A DNA stretch of 64,000 nt from Paraherbaspirillum soli (lineage in GTDB: Bacteria; Pseudomonadota; Gammaproteobacteria; Burkholderiales; Burkholderiaceae_D). Positions within the stretch are counted from its first letter, which is position 1. Each line of letters starts with the position of its first letter. The notes under the pieces are model-generated. The model made no database searches. It was not told where the DNA came from and was given only the letters and a program-made list of their open reading frames with translations. The DNA is taken from NCBI RefSeq assembly GCF_042654985.1, contig NZ_JBHSMT010000031.1:116824-180823 (forward strand), given 5' to 3'. The translations under genes and the position numbers were made by a program. This document shows positions 42,525 to 51,048 of this stretch, piece by piece.

Positions 42525-43475
42525 TTATTTCTTTTTCTTCATTGTTTGTTTTTGTGCTTCAGGCACGACAGCATAGACAGCCGGATCGCCGGAATCGGTT
42601 GGATTGGCGAATGCCTTTTTCAATTCCGCGCTCATAGGCACGTTCAGGTTGATGCCTTTTGGAGGAATCGCCTTCAAGAACCATTTTGCGTAAATATCAT
42701 TGATTTGGCCCGATTTGTAGACATTGCTCAAAGCAACATCAACCGCCTTCTTGAAGGCCGGGTCGTCTTTACGCTCAATAATGCCGTACGGCTCAACCGA
42801 CAACGCATCAGTGGTGATCGCGTAGTCAGCCGGTGCGCGGGAATTAGCGGCTAGTGACGCCAGCAAAATATCATCCATCGCAAACGCGACGGCGCGGCCG
42901 GTTTCTACCATAAGGAAAGCTTCGGCATGGTCTTTGGCAGCCAGGATGTTCATGCCCAGATTGCGCTCGCCATTCAAAATGGTGACCAGCTTCAGGTTCG
43001 AGGTACCGGAAGTCGAGACGATGGTCTTGCCTTTCAGGTCATCGAGCGACTTGATGTTGGATGACTTCTTGGCCAGCAGGCGGGTCGCCGTCACAAACAT
43101 GGTTGGCGCAAAAGAAACCACTTTTTGACGCTCGGCGTTATTAGTGGCGGAATCGCAGGACAGGTCGATCGCGCCATTGGAGATCAGTGGAATACGGGTC
43201 GCCGAGGTCACCGGCACCATCTTCACCTTCAGTTCGGTCATGCCCAATTGCTTCTGGATTGCGGTGGCCGCTTTCAGGCAGAGGTCTATCGAATAGCCTT
43301 GATAGGATTGTTTGTCGTCAAGATAAGAAAACGGGATAGAAGAATCGCGCACACCTAGCGTAATGGTGCCGGTATCCTTGATTTTCTTGAGCGTCCCGGT
43401 CAGCTCCTGCGCTTGCACGGATCCAACCAGCACACCCAGACCAATCAGAGCGGCAACCAATTTCGATGACATCAT
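42525..43475 (-). CDS. gltI: GltI, periplasmic glutamate/aspartate-binding protein
   Basis: Substrate-binding protein of GltIJKL. I start at the ATG at 43475 (GGGGGA 5 bases upstream), giving a clean signal peptide (MMSSKLVAALIGLGVLVG..VQAQ, cleavage near residue 23) and a 316-residue precursor; the frame open to 43520 is upstream noise. The mature part has GTITLGVRDSSIPFSYLDD and the specificity region around DLSCDSATNNAERQK. A C-terminal KKKK follows the last domain. Confidence 0.94.
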   Translation of the reverse strand: MMSSKLVAALIGLGVLVGSVQAQELTGTLKKIKDTGTITLGVRDSSIPFSYLDDKQSYQGYSIDLCLKAATAIQKQLGMTELKVKMVPVTSATRIPLISNGAIDLSCDSATNNAERQKVVSFAPTMFVTATRLLAKKSSNIKSLDDLKGKTIVSTSGTSNLKLVTILNGERNLGMNILAAKDHAEAFLMVETGRAVAFAMDDILLASLAANSRAPADYAITTDALSVEPYGIIERKDDPAFKKAVDVALSNVYKSGQINDIYAKWFLKAIPPKGINLNVPMSAELKKAFANPTDSGDPAVYAVVPEAQKQTMKKKK

Positions 43476-43587
43476 AACAATCCCCCAAAAAAAATTATCT
43501 GTGTAGTTTAACAAAGTCACTGCTTCAGAAGCGGACTTTACCTTAAAACATGCATATTTTTTATTATTAATTTCTATACAGAAACTA

Positions 43588-43614
43588 CGGTTTCCGGTCC
43601 TTAGCCGGAAACCG
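43588..43614 (-). terminator. Probable terminator after the second GltI-like gene
   Basis: CGGTTTCCGG (43588-43597) pairs perfectly with CCGGAAACCG (43605-43614) over a 7-base loop, about 27 bases past the stop. The T-tract on the minus strand is poor (TAGTTTCTG), so termination may be partial. Confidence 0.6.
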
Positions 43615-43641
43615 TTCGTTATCTTTATATCTTCGCAGTAA

Positions 43642-44547
43642 TCAATTACCGACCTGGTCCGTCGGGAAGCGCAATGAATCCCTGAAAAGGTAACTCATCG
43701 GCATGTTCAACGTGAAGTTATCTTTGGCCGGGATCGGTTTCAAGAACCACTTGTCGTACAGCTTGTTTATTTCATAATCGTGAATAATGCGGCTCATCTC
43801 GCCATCCACGAATTTTTTGAATGCCGGATCGGTCTTGCTCAGCATGATTGCATAAGGTTCGGTAGTCAGGGGATCTCCCACCACCGCATAAGCCGACGGG
43901 TTTTTGGCCGTGGCTTTCAGTCCGTATAACAGCACGTCGTCGGTGGCAAAAGCATCGGCGCCGCCGGTCTCCAGGATATGGAACGAATCGTTATGGTCGC
44001 GGCCGTCAACCACTTTCAAATTTAGTGCCCGTACCTGACCGCGGCCTTCCAATGGCTTCAGGTTGGTGGTTCCCTTAGTTACCGCTACCTTTTTATTGCG
44101 CAAATCGGGCCAGTTCTTGATGTTGGAATCGGTTTTCACCAACATCCGTTCTCCTGCGACAAAATGCGGGATGGTGAAAGCAACACTCTTGCGACGCTCT
44201 GCCGTGTTGGTGGTGGCGCCGCACTCCAGATCCGCTTTGCCGTTTTGAATCAAATCCATGCGGTTGTCGGAGGTCGCCGGCACATAGGCGATCGCCAGTT
44301 GCGGCAGCTTCAATTGCTGCTTGATCGCGTCTGCAAGTTTGAGACACAGATCGATGGAATAACCGACCGGCTTTTTATCCTGGTCCAGGAAAGAGAACGG
44401 GAATGCAGCGTCCCGGTACGCAATGGTGATGGTTTTCTTTTCGCGAATCCTGCCCAATACATCTTCGGCATGGACCGCTGTTGCAGCAACACTCAGCACC
44501 AACATTAACGCCACGCCTAAGCATGAATTACGTCGCCCGGCATGCAT
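43642..44547 (-). CDS. Second GltI-like amino acid-binding protein
   Basis: A 301-residue paralogue of the neighbouring GltI. The start at 44547 gives a normal signal peptide (MHAGRRNSCLGVALMLVL.., ending AVHAED near residue 26); the longer frame to 44778 is not protein-like. The mature part parallels GltI throughout (TITIAYRDAAFPFSFLDQD, DLECGATTNTAERRK), so the ligand is probably a dicarboxylic amino acid or its amide. It could share the GltJKL permease or widen its substrate range. It lies between gdhA and gltI on the same strand. Confidence 0.9.
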   Translation of the reverse strand: MHAGRRNSCLGVALMLVLSVAATAVHAEDVLGRIREKKTITIAYRDAAFPFSFLDQDKKPVGYSIDLCLKLADAIKQQLKLPQLAIAYVPATSDNRMDLIQNGKADLECGATTNTAERRKSVAFTIPHFVAGERMLVKTDSNIKNWPDLRNKKVAVTKGTTNLKPLEGRGQVRALNLKVVDGRDHNDSFHILETGGADAFATDDVLLYGLKATAKNPSAYAVVGDPLTTEPYAIMLSKTDPAFKKFVDGEMSRIIHDYEINKLYDKWFLKPIPAKDNFTLNMPMSYLFRDSLRFPTDQVGN

Positions 44548-44804
44548 TGTTCCCTTTTGTTCCCTATTTACCACAAGTACTCTCCTGATGAATTGCGCTA
44601 TTGATGTCGAAATATTTTTTTTCGCAACGCGCATGCAAACATTTTGCATGTGCAAGTCAGCTACGATTTGCGCCGCCTGATCCTGCTTTTCATAGAGAGA
44701 AAGCGATCCAATTTCGATCTGAATCAGGCGGCGAATACACGCAACCGACAACTTTGCTAGCCCATTGCTACCGGGCAAATCATCGGACTATAACGCAACA
44801 TCAA

Positions 44805-46091
44805 TCAAGGATACAAACCGCGCATCTCACGCGCTTGCAAAACGCGGGTGCAAGCAACAATAAATGCGGCGGTTCGCAGCGATACTTTTTTCTCTTCGGC
44901 AAGTTGCCATACCGCGGTGAAGGCTTCGCGCATGATGCGAGTAAGGCGCAAGTTGATTTCGTCTTCGGTCCAGAAGAAGCTGGAGAAGTCTTGTACCCAC
45001 TCAAAATAACTGACAGTCACGCCACCCGCGTTAGCGATAACGTCCGGCACCACCAGCACACCCTTGTCATGCAAAATATCGTCCGCGGCCGGCGTGGTAG
45101 GACCGTTCGCACCTTCCAGAATAATCTTGGCGCGGATAGCCGATGCATTTTCCACAGTGATTTGTTGCTCCAGTGCAGCAGGGATCAAGATATCGCAATC
45201 GATGCCCCAGAACCGTGCCCGATCGGAGACATGATCGCCGCCGGTGAAACCAGCCACGCTGCCGGTCTGGTCCACGTGTGCTTGCAAAGCCGCAACATCC
45301 AGGCCGTTCGCATTGACCACCGTCGACACATGATCCTGCACCGCCACGATCTTGGAACCGGCATCGGCAAACAAGCGCGCAGCGATGCCGCCGACGTTGC
45401 CGAAACCCTGCACCGCGACTTTTGCCTTATGCAGATCCAGTCCGCGCTTGGCAGCGGCTTCGCAGCCGACCACGAATACGCCGCGTCCGGTGGCTTCGCG
45501 CCGTCCCAGACTGCCGCCCAGTGAAATCGGTTTGCCGGTCACCACGCCGGATGCGGTACTGCCTTGATTCATGGAGTAGGTATCCATCATCCAGGCCATG
45601 ATCTGCTCGTTGGTGTTGACGTCCGGCGCCGGGATGTCCTTGTTCGGGCCGATGATGATGTTGATTTCGCTGGTGTAGCGGCGCGTCATGCGCTGCAATT
45701 CGCCTGGCGACAAAGTCTTGGGATCAACCCGGATGCCGCCCTTGGCGCCGCCGTATGGAACGTTAACCGCAGCGTTCTTGACCGTCATCCAGGCCGACAA
45801 CGCCATCACTTCCGACAGGGTCACATTCTGGTGGAAACGCACGCCGCCCTTGCCTGGACCGCGCGAGGTGTTGTGCTGTACTCGATAGCCTTCGAAATGG
45901 GCAATGGTGCCGTCGTCGCGCTCGATAGGGACATCGACGACCAAAATCCGCTTGGGACGCTTCATCGTCTCAACCCAGCGGGACAGCGAGCCGAGGTAAG
46001 GTGTTACACGATCGATTTGTTCGAGATAGTCGCCCCATGGACCAATGCCATGCGACGCCAGATAAGATGGAACTTCATGCTTGATAGTCAT
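44805..46091 (-). CDS. gdhA: GdhA-type glutamate dehydrogenase
   Basis: Hexameric Glu/Leu/Phe/Val dehydrogenase-family enzyme, interconverting glutamate and 2-oxoglutarate plus ammonia. The 428-residue protein has the substrate and catalytic lysines in GGAKGGIRVDP (about 114-124), the nucleotide motif GFGNVGG (about 229-235) and an aspartate after the second strand (VQDHVS), which suggests NAD rather than NADP. Being next to glutamate uptake genes supports a catabolic role, though this is inference. AGGAG lies 11 bases before the ATG. Confidence 0.94.
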   Translation of the reverse strand: MTIKHEVPSYLASHGIGPWGDYLEQIDRVTPYLGSLSRWVETMKRPKRILVVDVPIERDDGTIAHFEGYRVQHNTSRGPGKGGVRFHQNVTLSEVMALSAWMTVKNAAVNVPYGGAKGGIRVDPKTLSPGELQRMTRRYTSEINIIIGPNKDIPAPDVNTNEQIMAWMMDTYSMNQGSTASGVVTGKPISLGGSLGRREATGRGVFVVGCEAAAKRGLDLHKAKVAVQGFGNVGGIAARLFADAGSKIVAVQDHVSTVVNANGLDVAALQAHVDQTGSVAGFTGGDHVSDRARFWGIDCDILIPAALEQQITVENASAIRAKIILEGANGPTTPAADDILHDKGVLVVPDVIANAGGVTVSYFEWVQDFSSFFWTEDEINLRLTRIMREAFTAVWQLAEEKKVSLRTAAFIVACTRVLQAREMRGLYP

Positions 46092-46334
46092 ATTTTTGCG
46101 CGCTCCTGGAGGTTGCAGACCGGCTCCTTAGCAAGGGCTAAATCGGTCTAGCTGCGAATCGTAGGTCAACGCAATGCAACATATCCAATGCTTTGTGCGC
46201 ATGTAACTATGCGTTTTTTGCATGAGACACTCAAACCAGAAACGCGCTGTAAACGACTGTAAATTTTGGTTACGGAAAGGAATTTAAAGGCTGCGAAGCG
46301 CGCCGAATGCCTCTATTCATCACCGGCTGAGAAT

Positions 46335-47303
46335 CTAAACGATGGAACGCAATTTCTTGCTCTTGAGCCCCTTCGCCATCTCCTCTTCCCGCTGCAACAG
46401 GTAAGCCCACAATCTGGCGACGACAGGCTTGCCGGGACGCTGCGCGGTGGGGCGCTCGCGATACAGACGAATCTCCATGGTCGCCTCCCACTCCGGCGCA
46501 CCGTCCGCCACACTGGCCAGCTGCTTCAGCTTCACTTCCCGGGTAACCGCGGATTCGGGCAGGAAAGCCACGCCATGGCCTTCCAGCGCCATCATTTTCA
46601 GACCTTCGGCCATATCGGTTTCGTAGCGCTTCTCCAGATACAGCGGCTTTTTGGCGTCAGCCAGGATCAGCTCGACCATGCGGCCGAGATAGGCATTGCT
46701 GGTGTAAGACAGGAAAGGCAGGGGAGCGCTGGCGCTGCCCGGGAACAAATAATCGGGCACGCCGGCTTTATTGCAATGGGAGTAGGCGCGCAGTACCTCG
46801 CTGCCTAGCGTCAGCATGTCGTAGCGGCCGGTGTCGAGCTGCACCGGCTGACGCGGATGGTGATAGCACAGCAGCAGATCGCAACCGCCATCCACCATGG
46901 CCATCACGGCGTCGTGCACGTTGAGCGCAATCAAACGCGTGTTCAACGGCCCGAAGCCTTCTTCCAGCATGCGGATCCAGCGCGGCACATAGGTCAACGA
47001 CAAGGTGTGCGGCACCGCGAAATCGACCGTGCTTAATGCGGTCGGCCGCTTGCCGCGCATCATGGCGCGAGCGTTATTGATTTGCCCGAGCATTTCCAGC
47101 GCCTGCTCGTAAAACACCTCGCCTGCCGCCGTCAAGCGCGTCGGATACGAAGTGCGGTCGATCAGGTCCGCTCCCAGCCATGCCTCCAGCGATTGAATCC
47201 GGCGCGAAAACGCCGGCTGCGTGACGTGACGCAGCTCTGCCGAGCGGCTGAAACTATGCGTTTCCGCCAACGAAATGAAGTCTTCCAGCCATTTGCTTTC
47301 CAT
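46335..47303 (-). CDS. LysR-family regulator, HypT-like
   Basis: The 322-residue protein has an N-terminal winged helix-turn-helix (about 17-36, with SFSRSAELRHVTQPAFSRRI) and a LysR effector domain. The opening MESKWLEDFISLAET and the stretch SYTSNAYLGRMVE remind me of the HypT/YjiE group, known in E. coli for hypochlorite response, but the effector here is unknown. It lies 243 bases upstream of gdhA on the same strand and could regulate the glutamate genes. A stand-alone stress regulator is equally possible. Confidence 0.88.
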   Translation of the reverse strand: MESKWLEDFISLAETHSFSRSAELRHVTQPAFSRRIQSLEAWLGADLIDRTSYPTRLTAAGEVFYEQALEMLGQINNARAMMRGKRPTALSTVDFAVPHTLSLTYVPRWIRMLEEGFGPLNTRLIALNVHDAVMAMVDGGCDLLLCYHHPRQPVQLDTGRYDMLTLGSEVLRAYSHCNKAGVPDYLFPGSASAPLPFLSYTSNAYLGRMVELILADAKKPLYLEKRYETDMAEGLKMMALEGHGVAFLPESAVTREVKLKQLASVADGAPEWEATMEIRLYRERPTAQRPGKPVVARLWAYLLQREEEMAKGLKSKKLRSIV

Positions 47304-47361
47304 CCCGCTATCCTAACGCGACTCGACCGCACCGGTACAAAAAGATGATGCAACACAGCAA

Positions 47362-47404
47362 TGAAAAACGGGCCGCCCCGCAACAGCGTGGTCAGCCCGT
47401 TGTT
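47362..47404 (-). terminator. Terminator downstream of the astacin gene
   Basis: On the minus strand AACGGGC pairs with GCCCGTT (47401-47395 and 47373-47367) and is followed by TTT. It is separated from the astacin stop by the structured repeat at 47407-47550. Near-symmetric A/T flanks could also work on the plus strand. Confidence 0.7.
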
Positions 47405-47406
47405 TT

Positions 47407-47550
47407 AGGGCACCTCGAAAACCGTAGCGAGCGGTTCAAAGTCGGGGTGAGAAGCGCAGCCGTACAGAGGTACGGCGACGAATGTGTCACTCCTGCAGCC
47501 CCGAGATTGACGGGCTTGCAAAACCCTGCAGTAGGTTTTCGAGGTGTCCT
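47407..47550. repeat. Structured stem-loop element, GTAC-core, copy A
   Basis: Terminal arms AGGGCACCTCGAAAACC and GGTTTTCGAGGTGTCCT pair with one G-T. Inside are TCGGGG/CCCCGA arms and a central CCGTAC-AGAG-GTACGG hairpin (47461-47475). The element ends one base before the stop codon of the astacin gene on the minus strand. Copy B is at 54644. The two copies differ in ways that keep the pairing. Confidence 0.85.
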
Positions 47551-50500
47551 TTAGCAAGCGCCCAGATCAGCCCATACCTTGCCCGAACCATCCGCGCCAG
47601 TGTTTGCCGAATTGCCCGGCTCATTGCCCTGGTTCCACCAGCGTGCCCGATACAGCTTGCCCTGATGCTGCACCGTAGCGTTGCCGTTGTACGCCTTTCC
47701 GGCCTGCCACGGCGTTGCGGTGCAGGTGGGCGCAACGACTTTCACGTTGAACGATTTGGCTACCTGATTTTTGCCGTCTGACACTTCGACCGTCACCGTA
47801 CCGCTGGTATCGGTCTTTACCACCGGCGCCGTCAGGCGCAAGGCCGCGCTGTCGGCGCTGCTGCCAGTGAAGCCCGACGGGATGGTCCAGCGGTAAGACA
47901 GCTGGTCGTTCTCGGGGTCGGAGAATGCCGCGTCGAGCTGAAACGCCTGGCCTGCCTTCACCGATGCCGGGCCGTTCAGCGCGCCGTCCGGCGCCAGGTT
48001 CGGCTTGGGCGCCTGCACCGTCACCGCCTGTTTGAGCTCAAGCTGTTCCGTGCCATCGCTCACAATCACCGAAATCGAGCCATTGCTATCCTTGCCAACT
48101 GCCGCGACGGCGTAGCTGCCAGACGGCTTATTGCCGACGCTGCCGCTGAACAGCGAGGCGGTACGGCTCCATTGGTACTTGAGCGGCTTGCCGCTCGACT
48201 GCCGCACATCGACCTTGAAGTCGATCTTGCCGCCCGCCTGCACCGTGGCAGGGACGTCCAGCACCGCCTCCAGCGGCAGCACCACAACAGGCGCCTTGAC
48301 CAGCACGGTATGTTGCGCGCTCACCGTCTCTTTGCCATCCTGCACGCCAACCGTGAACGTGAATGGCTGGTCAACCGTCAGCGCCGGAGCAGTGAAGCTA
48401 GCCCGTGCGCCGTCTGACGTCAGCTTGATGCCTTGCGGGGCTTGCCACACATAGTTCAGCGCGTCGCCGTCCGGATCGCTCGAAGCAGAAGCATCCAGGG
48501 TCACCAACGATTCGGCCTCCGCTTGCGCAGGACCGGTCAGATGCGCGACCGGCTTCTCATTTTGCGGGACAGCAGGTGCCTTGACCGTCACGATCTGCTC
48601 GCGCTTGACTTNNNNNNNNNNNNNNNNNNNNNNNNNNNNNNNNNNNNNNNNNNNNNNNNNNNNNNNNNNNNNNNNNNNNNNNNNNNNNNNNNNNNNNNNN
48701 NNNNNNNNNNNNNNNNNNNNNNNNNNNNNNNNNNNNNNNNNNNNNNNNNNNNNNNNNNNNNNNNNNNNNNNNNNNNNNNNNNNNNNNGTGGTGCGCGCCC
48801 ATGTATAGGTAAGCGGATGACCACTGGCCGAACGCGCATCGACGTCGACCGCTATCGTCCCGCCCGACTCAACGCTGTCGACAACTCTCAAAACAACTTC
48901 CGGCGGCGCTTTTGGCGGCTGCGCCTTGACCAGCACGGTATGTTGCGCGCTCACAGTCTCTTTGCCGTCCTGCACGTCAACCGTGAACGTGAATGGCCGG
49001 TCAACCGTCAGCGCCGGAACAGTAAAGCTGGCTCGTGCGCCGTCTGGCGTTAGCTGGATGCCTTCCGGGGCGTGCCACACGTAGCTCAAGGCGTCGCCGT
49101 CCGGATCGCTTGAAGCGGAAGCATCCAGCGTCACCAGCGACTCGGCCTCCGCTTGCGCAGGACCGGTCAGATGCGCGACCGGCTTCTCATTTTGCGGGAC
49201 AGCAGGTGCCTTGACCGTCACGATCTGCTCGCGCTTGACTTCGTGCTTGCCGTCCGACACGGTGACCGAAATCCTGCCTTTGGCATCCTTGTCGACCGCG
49301 GCAACCTGATAACTGCCTGCCGGCTTGTTACCGATGCCGCCGCCGAACAACGATTTGGTGCGCGCCCATGTATAGGTAAGCGGATGACCGCTGGCCGAAC
49401 GCGCATCGACATCGACCGCTATCGTCCCGCCCGACTCGACGCTATCGACAACGGTCAAAACAACTTCCGGCGGCGCTTTGGGCGGCTGCGCCTTGACCAG
49501 CACGGTATGTTGCGCGCTCACAGTCTCTTTGCCGTCCTGCACGTCAACCGTGAACGTGAATGGCCGGTCAACCGTCAGCGCCGGAACAGTGAAGCTAGCC
49601 CGTGCGCCGTCTGATGTCAGCTGGATGCCTTCCGGGGCTTGCCACACATAGCTCAGGGCGTCGCCGTCCGGATCGCTTGACGCAGACGCATCCAGCGTCA
49701 CCAGCGACTCGGCCTCCGCTTGCGCAGGACCGGTCAGACGCGCGACCGGTTCCTCGTTTTGCGGAGCGGAATAGACCTGCTTGATGAGCAGCGCGTCGCC
49801 AGCGCTAAAGCCGGTGCGAACGCCGATTGCGACGCCTTCTGGGGCGATAATGGTCGGCGCATCCTTGCCGATCGAAAAAGCATAACGGCCGTAATGCAGG
49901 AGCGACGCATAGTCGTAGTCGCCATACGTCACCGACTGCTGATCCGGGATCTTCCTGAAGTTATGCTCCTCGCCCTGAGTGATATTGGGATATTGCACGT
50001 GCACGTAAGAATCCCGGTCATGGCGCATATGCTCATGCATGAACCCGATCGCATGCATCATTTCATGCATGATGATGCCCATCGGAAAACAGCCCGATGC
50101 AAGGTTCAGATCCTGCACTCCGCCCTTTCTACCGGGATAGGAATTACAGCCGGTAGCCCCCGTATGGCGGAAATACACAGAGTCCTGGTCGGCCTCGGTA
50201 CGCGGCACGAATCGAATCTGCGTATGCAGATCAAACTGCTTGATGGCGTCATTGATGGCCTGTACCGCTACCGGCGGAAAGGCGGGGTCGATGCTGTAAG
50301 GAACAACGCCGTTGCGCCACAGCTTGGTCTGCTTGGCCTGCATCCCCCGCGCCTGAAACCCTTTGCCCTCGCCCAGGATCATATCGCCCTGATAAACCAG
50401 CTGATCGCCGATCTTCACGGCATCGGCGTCGAATTCGCTGCCGTCGACCGAATTGGACAGGCGAACCGTCATCGATTGCGAGCGCAGCGGCTGATCGCGC

Positions 50501-50919
50501 TTGAGTTCGGTGACCTTGAGCTGGTCCAGTGTGTTTTTCTCCGACCCGGATGCCGCCGCGAATGACGCATTGCCGATGATCTTGCGCTTCAGCTCGGCTG
50601 TCCGATTGCCGTCGGACAGTTGCAGCTTGATTTCGCCCTCGGCTTCCGAAGTCGTATCAGGCGCCCACACGGTAATGGCCGCGCCTTGGTCCGGACCATG
50701 GGCCCAGCCTGCCGGCACCGTCCAGGTATACGTCAGCCGACTGTGGTCGAGCCCAAGCGTCGCCGCGTCCGGCGCCTCGATACGCAATGCCGCGTTGCCC
50801 TGGAAAGTGGATGCGACTGTTTCGCTCCAGGTCTGGGCCGAGGCGGCGGCGGGTAACAGGAAGGTTCCGCTGCAGAGCAGGGAGGCGATAAGCGTGCGTT
50901 TGGCAATGTGAGTAAGCAT
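47551..50919 (-). CDS. Secreted astacin-family metalloprotease with PKD-like repeats and a chitin-binding domain
   Basis: A secreted zinc endopeptidase of about 1,120 residues (exact length unknown because of an N gap). The ATG at 50919 gives a good signal peptide (about 1-27). The order is: PKD-like domain (about 30-110), astacin catalytic domain (about 190-370) with HEMMHAIGFMHEHMRHDRD at 285-303 holding the three zinc histidines, then SLLHY at 339-343, where astacins normally have SxMHY, so the Met-turn methionine is Leu. Next come alternating A and B PKD-like repeats of 189 residues per A-B pair, and a C-terminal CBM5/12 chitin-binding module (about the last 55 residues, WQAGKAYNGNATVQHQGKLY). 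I infer attack on proteins in chitin-containing material. No Shine-Dalgarno is obvious. Confidence 0.9.
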   Translation of the reverse strand: MLTHIAKRTLIASLLCSGTFLLPAAASAQTWSETVASTFQGNAALRIEAPDAATLGLDHSRLTYTWTVPAGWAHGPDQGAAITVWAPDTTSEAEGEIKLQLSDGNRTAELKRKIIGNASFAAASGSEKNTLDQLKVTELKRDQPLRSQSMTVRLSNSVDGSEFDADAVKIGDQLVYQGDMILGEGKGFQARGMQAKQTKLWRNGVVPYSIDPAFPPVAVQAINDAIKQFDLHTQIRFVPRTEADQDSVYFRHTGATGCNSYPGRKGGVQDLNLASGCFPMGIIMHEMMHAIGFMHEHMRHDRDSYVHVQYPNITQGEEHNFRKIPDQQSVTYGDYDYASLLHYGRYAFSIGKDAPTIIAPEGVAIGVRTGFSAGDALLIKQVYSAPQNEEPVARLTGPAQAEAESLVTLDASASSDPDGDALSYVWQAPEGIQLTSDGARASFTVPALTVDRPFTFTVDVQDGKETVSAQHTVLVKAQPPKAPPEVVLTVVDSVESGGTIAVDVDARSASGHPLTYTWARTKSLFGGGIGNKPAGSYQVAAVDKDAKGRISVTVSDGKHEVKREQIVTVKAPAVPQNEKPVAHLTGPAQAEAESLVTLDASASSDPDGDALSYVWHAPEGIQLTPDGARASFTVPALTVDRPFTFTVDVQDGKETVSAQHTVLVKAQPPKAPPEVVLRVVDSVESGGTIAVDVDARSASGHPLTYTWARTXXXXXXXXXXXXXXXXXXXXXXXXXXXXXXXXXXXXXXXXXXXXXXXXXXXXXXXXXXXXVKREQIVTVKAPAVPQNEKPVAHLTGPAQAEAESLVTLDASASSDPDGDALNYVWQAPQGIKLTSDGARASFTAPALTVDQPFTFTVGVQDGKETVSAQHTVLVKAPVVVLPLEAVLDVPATVQAGGKIDFKVDVRQSSGKPLKYQWSRTASLFSGSVGNKPSGSYAVAAVGKDSNGSISVIVSDGTEQLELKQAVTVQAPKPNLAPDGALNGPASVKAGQAFQLDAAFSDPENDQLSYRWTIPSGFTGSSADSAALRLTAPVVKTDTSGTVTVEVSDGKNQVAKSFNVKVVAPTCTATPWQAGKAYNGNATVQHQGKLYRARWWNQGNEPGNSANTGADGSGKVWADLGAC
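48612..48787. other. Assembly gap (176 N) inside the repeat region of the astacin gene
   Basis: The N run falls in a B-type repeat. Matching sequence left of the gap recurs 630 bases downstream, but matching sequence right of the gap recurs 567 bases downstream. If the two units are equal in length the true missing sequence is about 113 bases, 63 (21 codons) fewer than shown. The reading frame is kept either way. Confidence 0.95.
48794..49497 (-). repeat. Tandem A-B repeat units within the astacin gene
   Basis: The segment from a B repeat through the next A-B pair is nearly identical to the following one at a period of 567 bases (for instance the block starting CAGCACGGTATGTTGCGC recurs at 48931 and 49498). 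Differences are scattered single bases. Such high identity points to recent duplication or gene conversion and explains the failed assembly at 48612-48787. Confidence 0.85.
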
Positions 50920-51048
50920 GATGGATTTGTCGAATAAGGGACGTGGAAAACCACTGGGACGCGCCATTATGTTGAGCGCGTCCGCAAGCGTCGACAAATC
51001 TCAAGGAATTCTTAGTAACCGCTGCACCGTCCTGAGGCGAGCCGCGGC

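Noticed and set aside
43642..44778. A 77-residue N-terminal extension on the second GltI-like protein
   Set aside because: The extension lies before a typical signal peptide that must be at the N-terminus; the start at 44547 is required for export.
47407..47550. Possible integron attC site or small IS remnant
   Set aside because: The palindrome lacks the attC core consensus and no integrase or transposase frame is present; the second copy and paired changes fit a REP/MITE-like structured repeat better.
48612..48787. A frameshift or broken gene at the N run
   Set aside because: The frame is the same on both sides and the estimated size error is a multiple of three, so this is an assembly gap and not a pseudogene.
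47551..50997. CRISPR-like array because of repeated blocks
   Set aside because: The repeats are in-frame protein domains of 567 bases per pair, with no short repeat-spacer pattern and no cas genes.
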